This document shows, piece after piece, positions 6,154 through 9,066 of a stretch of DNA of 9,066 nucleotides. The stretch spans positions 1 through 9,066 of the forward strand of contig JACNFT010000094.1 in assembly GCA_014384505.1 (NCBI GenBank), read 5' to 3'. A program made the position numbers and the translations under genes. This DNA comes from Cryomorphaceae bacterium (GTDB lineage Bacteria; Bacteroidota; Bacteroidia; Flavobacteriales; BACL11). The first letter of the stretch is position 1, and the number at the start of each line of letters is the position of its first letter. The notes beneath the pieces are model-generated. The model made no database searches, was not told the DNA's origin, and worked only from the letters and a program-made list of their open reading frames with translations.

Positions 6154-7101
6154 ATGTCAGTATTAGTATATACCGAGAGTTGGGATGGAAGTTTTAGAAA
6201 AAGCACTTTTGAAGCAGCCTCTTATGCAAGTGAAACTGCAAAATTGTTAGGCACAGAAGTTGTTGCAATTTCGTTAGGTGAAGTTAGTAATGATGAACTA
6301 ACTAAATTAGGAAACTATGGCGTTAGTAAAGTAGTTTCTTGTTGTACTATTGAGAAAGGAGACAGCCAGGCTGCAACAAATGCAATTGCAAAAACAGCAA
6401 ATAATGCTAGTATATTAATATTTTCAAATACTAATACTGCAAAAATGATAGCCCCAAGGTTATCTGCAAAACTTAAAGCAGGAATAGTAAGTAATGTGAT
6501 TACTTTATCAGAAAGTGCAAGTCCATTAAAAGTAAAAAGACAAGCATTTTCGTCAAAAGCAATTGAATTAGCAACTGTAAACACAGCAACTGCTATTCTA
6601 GCTATTGCACCTAACTCGTTTAAACTAATTGAAACAGGCGGAAATTGTACTATTGAAGAAGATTTAACTAATGAAAAAGGAGCAATTACAATTGAAGGAA
6701 AGGAAACAGCAAGTGGTAAAATATCTATCTCGGAAGCTGAAATTGTTGTTTCAGCAGGTAGAGGATTAAAAGGACCTGAAAATTGGGGAATGATTGAGGA
6801 GTTAGCTGAGCTTTTAGGAGCCGCAACTGCTTGTTCGAAACCAGTATCTGATATTGGTTGGAGACCACATGGTGAGCATGTTGGTCAAACAGGAAAAGCA
6901 GTAGCAGCCGACCTTTATTTTGCAATTGGAATTTCGGGTGCTATACAGCACTTAGCAGGAATTAATTCATCCAAAGTAATAGTTGCTATTAATACTGACC
7001 CTGAAGCACCTTTCTTTAAGGCAGCTGATTACGGAATAGTTGGTGATGCATTTGAAGTAGTACCAAAACTTATTGAAGAAATTAAACAACTTAGAGCTTA
7101 A
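6154..7101 (+). CDS. etfA: Electron transfer flavoprotein, alpha subunit (FAD-binding)
   Basis: This 315-residue partner of EtfB binds the redox-active FAD. The N-terminal half (1-190) is the Rossmann-like ETF domain (SVLVYTESWDG, LLGTEVVAISLG, APRLSAKLKAGIVSNV). The C-terminal half holds the FAD site: AGRGLKGPENW at 201-211, SKPVSDIGWRPHGEHVGQTGK at 228-248, then LYFAIGISGAIQHLAGI at 254-270 and VAINTDPEAPFFKAADYGIVGDAFEVVPKL at 277-306. Two positions differ from the common text of the family: SKP rather than SRP (Lys229 where human ETF has its flavin-contacting Arg) and INTDPEAP rather than INKDPEAP. I recall both in flavobacterial EtfA, so they look like clade features, not damage. The length is normal for a heterodimeric EtfA without an extra ferredoxin domain. 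The next gene begins 3 bases after the stop, so translation is probably coupled. Confidence 0.97.
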   Translation: MSVLVYTESWDGSFRKSTFEAASYASETAKLLGTEVVAISLGEVSNDELTKLGNYGVSKVVSCCTIEKGDSQAATNAIAKTANNASILIFSNTNTAKMIAPRLSAKLKAGIVSNVITLSESASPLKVKRQAFSSKAIELATVNTATAILAIAPNSFKLIETGGNCTIEEDLTNEKGAITIEGKETASGKISISEAEIVVSAGRGLKGPENWGMIEELAELLGAATACSKPVSDIGWRPHGEHVGQTGKAVAADLYFAIGISGAIQHLAGINSSKVIVAINTDPEAPFFKAADYGIVGDAFEVVPKLIEEIKQLRA

Positions 7102-7104
7102 AAT

Positions 7105-7707
7105 ATGGATTTTGTTCAATTAGATATTTCAGCAATTAGGCAAAGTGATTCTCAAAATAATGCTTATGTATTGTTATTGAACGAAACAAATGGAAAAAGG
7201 CAACTACCTATCGTGATTGGATGGTGTGAAGCACGTTCAATTGCTATTGCGCTAGACGGAACAGAAGAGCCAGACAGACCTTTAACTCATGATTTATTAA
7301 AAACTTTTGGAGATAGTTTTGACATCACAGTTCAAAAGGTTATTATTCATACTTTAATTGAAGGTATTTTTCATGCTTCCTTCCATTGTAAACATACAAT
7401 TAGCGGGGAAGAAGTAAAAATTGATGCCAGAACTTCTGATGCTATCGCTATTGCTATTAGATATGGCTGCCCAATTTTTACGTATGAGGATATTCTAGCT
7501 AGAGCAGGAATTATAATTAATAGTGCTAGAGAAAAAGATGAAGAATTTTCATTGGATGGAGAAGAGGATAAAACCATGGAAGATGAAAATGTAACAACCT
7601 TTGGGTTAGAAAAATTAAAAAAACTATTAGCTGCTGCAATTAATGAAGAAGATTATGAAAAGGCTTCTGAATTAAGAGATGAAATAAAAAAAAGAAACCA
7701 AAACTAA
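7105..7707 (+). CDS. Bifunctional nuclease family (DUF151/BFN) protein with C-terminal UvrB/UvrC motif
   Basis: The 200-residue product has two parts. Residues 1-140 are a BFN/DUF151 domain: MDFVQLDISAIRQSDSQNNAYVLLL, QLPIVIGWCEARSIAIAL (33-50), RPLTHDLLKTFG (58-69) and VKIDARTSDAIAIAIRYGCPIFTYEDIL (104-131). Plant BFN members have RNase and DNase activity; most bacterial members are uncharacterised. An acidic linker (142-163) leads to a UvrB/UvrC motif at 168-198 (LEKLKKLLAAAINEEDYEKASELRDEIKKR), a helical hairpin that mediates protein contacts in UvrB, UvrC, McsA and Clp-type proteins. The domain order is as I recall for many Bacteroidota homologues. The gene lies 3 bases after etfA and its stop codon abuts the ATG of the transporter gene, so it is co-transcribed with both. 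No signal peptide is seen, so it is likely cytoplasmic. The domain call is strong; nuclease activity is inferred. Confidence 0.9.
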   Translation: MDFVQLDISAIRQSDSQNNAYVLLLNETNGKRQLPIVIGWCEARSIAIALDGTEEPDRPLTHDLLKTFGDSFDITVQKVIIHTLIEGIFHASFHCKHTISGEEVKIDARTSDAIAIAIRYGCPIFTYEDILARAGIIINSAREKDEEFSLDGEEDKTMEDENVTTFGLEKLKKLLAAAINEEDYEKASELRDEIKKRNQN

Positions 7708-9030
7708 ATGAATGAAATAATTCAAACAGCAGGCTTTTCTTTTGAATCTCTTTTAAGAGGGGTTTTAGGAATTTTTACTCTTTTACTTATTGCCTTTTTA
7801 TTCAGCCGAAACAGAAAAGGAATAGATTGGAAACTAGTAGCAAAAGGACTTGGAATACAAATTTTATTTGCTGTACTAATATTAAAAGTTCCATTTATAC
7901 AAAATGGATTTGAATGGGTAAGCTCTATTTTTGTAGTTATTTTAGGGTTTACAAGGGAAGGGTCACTTTTCTTATTTGGTGATTTAGTTGGAAATATTGA
8001 TTCATTCGGATTTATTTTTGCTTTTCAAGTATTACCAACAATCTTATTTTTCTCAGCCCTTACTTCCCTATTCTTTTATTATGGAATACTTCAAAAAGTA
8101 GTTTATGGTTTTGCTCTTTTAATGAAAAAAACATTAAACCTATCTGGTTCGGAAAGTTTAGCTGCTGCAGGAAATATCTTCTTAGGACAAACGGAATCAC
8201 CCTTACTTATAAAGCCTTATATTGACAAAATGACTATGTCAGAATTACTATGCCTTATGGCTGGTGGGATGGCAACTATTGCTGGTGGAGTATTAGCCGC
8301 TTACATTGGGTTTTTAGGAGGATCTGATCCTGTTCAACAACTATTTTTTGCCAAGCATTTATTAGCTGCCTCTGTAATGTCAGCGCCAGCTGCTGTGGTA
8401 GCTGCCAAAATATTATTACCTGAAACTGAAAAGGTAAATGAGGATATGAGCATCTCTGAGGAACAAATAGGAACAAATGCATTGGAGGCGATTAGTATAG
8501 GAACAACTCAAGGCTTAAAGCTAGCGGTAAATGTAGGTGCAATGCTGCTAGTATTTATTGCTTTTATTGCTATGGCAAACTATTTCCTAAAAGATTTTAT
8601 TGGTGATTTTACAGGAATTAATACTTGGGTAGCTTCCATTACTAACGGACAATATGATGGCTTAACTTTACAGTTTATTTTAGGCTATACCTTAGCACCA
8701 CTTACTTGGCTGATGGGTGTCTGTAGGGAGGACATGATTTTAGTTGGACAATTGCTAGGAGAAAAAACAATACTGAATGAGTTTGTTGCTTATGTTTCCT
8801 TAGGAGATTTAAAGGCTAGTGGTAAATTCTTTGAAGAAAAATCAATAATAATAGCCACTTATATTTTATGTGGATTTGCCAACTTTGCATCCATAGGAAT
8901 ACAGATTGGAGGAATAGGTGCTTTGGCTCCCAAACGAACTAAGGATTTATCCAAATTAGGAATATTGGCTTTAATTGGTGGAACATTAGCTTCCCTATTT
9001 ACAGCCGTAATTGTAGGAATGATTCTGTAG
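7708..9030 (+). CDS. nupC: NupC / concentrative nucleoside transporter (CNT family)
   Basis: This 440-residue inner-membrane protein is expected to import nucleosides with Na+ or H+. The CNT signature residues are in place: GQTESP at 160-165 (equivalent to the GQTE nucleobase-binding loop of Vibrio cholerae CNT), NEFVAY at 357-362 with the ribose-binding glutamate Glu358, and CGFANFASIGIQIGG at 388-402 with Asn392 and Ser395 matching the ribose-site residues. Hydrophobic stretches at about 14-34, 44-62, 72-92, 100-125, 180-204, 215-236, 268-292, 318-337, 378-402 and 414-439 fit the CNT fold, including the TM segments around the two re-entrant hairpins. The length is somewhat above E. coli NupC (about 400), with a hydrophilic loop near 238-262. 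Its ATG begins directly at the end of the nuclease stop codon (zero spacing), implying coupled translation. Specific substrates cannot be read from sequence; pairing with a deoxynucleoside kinase in the window fits salvage. Confidence 0.94.
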   Translation: MNEIIQTAGFSFESLLRGVLGIFTLLLIAFLFSRNRKGIDWKLVAKGLGIQILFAVLILKVPFIQNGFEWVSSIFVVILGFTREGSLFLFGDLVGNIDSFGFIFAFQVLPTILFFSALTSLFFYYGILQKVVYGFALLMKKTLNLSGSESLAAAGNIFLGQTESPLLIKPYIDKMTMSELLCLMAGGMATIAGGVLAAYIGFLGGSDPVQQLFFAKHLLAASVMSAPAAVVAAKILLPETEKVNEDMSISEEQIGTNALEAISIGTTQGLKLAVNVGAMLLVFIAFIAMANYFLKDFIGDFTGINTWVASITNGQYDGLTLQFILGYTLAPLTWLMGVCREDMILVGQLLGEKTILNEFVAYVSLGDLKASGKFFEEKSIIIATYILCGFANFASIGIQIGGIGALAPKRTKDLSKLGILALIGGTLASLFTAVIVGMIL

Positions 9031-9062
9031 TTGTTGGTTGCTAGTTTTTAGTTGTTAGAAAA
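9028..9062 (+). repeat. Degenerate heptamer repeat (TAGTTGT-like), about five units
   Basis: From the nupC stop codon onward the sequence divides into 7-base units: TAGTTGT, TGGTTGC, TAGTTTT, TAGTTGT, TAGAAAA. The first and fourth are identical, the second and third differ by two bases each, and the fifth keeps only TAG plus A-rich bases. The array begins on the TAG that ends nupC and may continue past the window. Its strand and function are unknown; such TAGTTGT-like runs are, as I recall, frequent between genes in Flavobacteriia. Confidence 0.6.
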
Positions 9063-9066
9063 ATAA

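Noticed and set aside
5746..6925. Minus-strand open frames inside etfB and etfA
   Set aside because: They are antisense shadows of two highly conserved genes, with no recognisable domain or start context.

Overview
The window looks like an ordinary chromosomal stretch from a member of the Bacteroidota, most likely the class Flavobacteriia. The DNA is AT-rich (roughly one third G+C by eye). Starts are preceded by A-rich stretches rather than clear Shine-Dalgarno sequences. Several intergenic boxes fit the Bacteroidota -7 consensus TAnnTTTG. The proteins also have a flavobacterial flavour: a long HppA with TM5-Glu, an EtfA with the SKPVSD...HVGQTG sequence, and a bifunctional nuclease carrying a UvrB/UvrC tail. 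I see no mobile element, CRISPR array, tRNA or rRNA, and no clear sign of recent transfer.

Layout, left to right. Bases 1-251 (minus) hold the N-terminal part of a DUF2797 zinc-ribbon-like protein cut by the window edge. It diverges from a GH3-family adenylating enzyme (289-1800, plus), followed by a deoxynucleoside kinase (1885-2502, plus). A perfect 13-bp hairpin flanked by A6/T6 (2523-2552) ends this block and serves as a two-way terminator against the convergent membrane pyrophosphatase hppA (5214-2575, minus). A 175-bp divergent promoter region separates hppA from a tight plus-strand operon: etfB (5390-6136), etfA (6154-7101), a bifunctional nuclease (7105-7707) and a NupC/CNT nucleoside transporter (7708-9030). 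The gaps in that operon are 17, 3 and 0 bases. A degenerate heptamer repeat starts on the nupC stop codon and runs toward the window end.

How the genes fit together. EtfBA passes electrons from acyl-CoA and other flavin dehydrogenases to the quinone pool. HppA turns pyrophosphate, a by-product of biosynthesis and of adenylating reactions such as the one catalysed by GH3 enzymes, into an ion gradient. NupC imports nucleosides using an ion gradient, the deoxynucleoside kinase traps deoxynucleosides as monophosphates, and the nuclease may act on nucleic acid. A salvage/energy theme is plausible, but it is inferred from gene content.

The most interesting molecular detail is in HppA. The usual ion-gate glutamate in TM6 is Gly246, and a glutamate appears instead in TM5 (Glu184), which predicts proton rather than sodium pumping. 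HppA also carries an approximately 160-residue soluble C-terminal extension, predicted to be periplasmic, that the core family lacks. I did not find a convincing new multi-gene system here.
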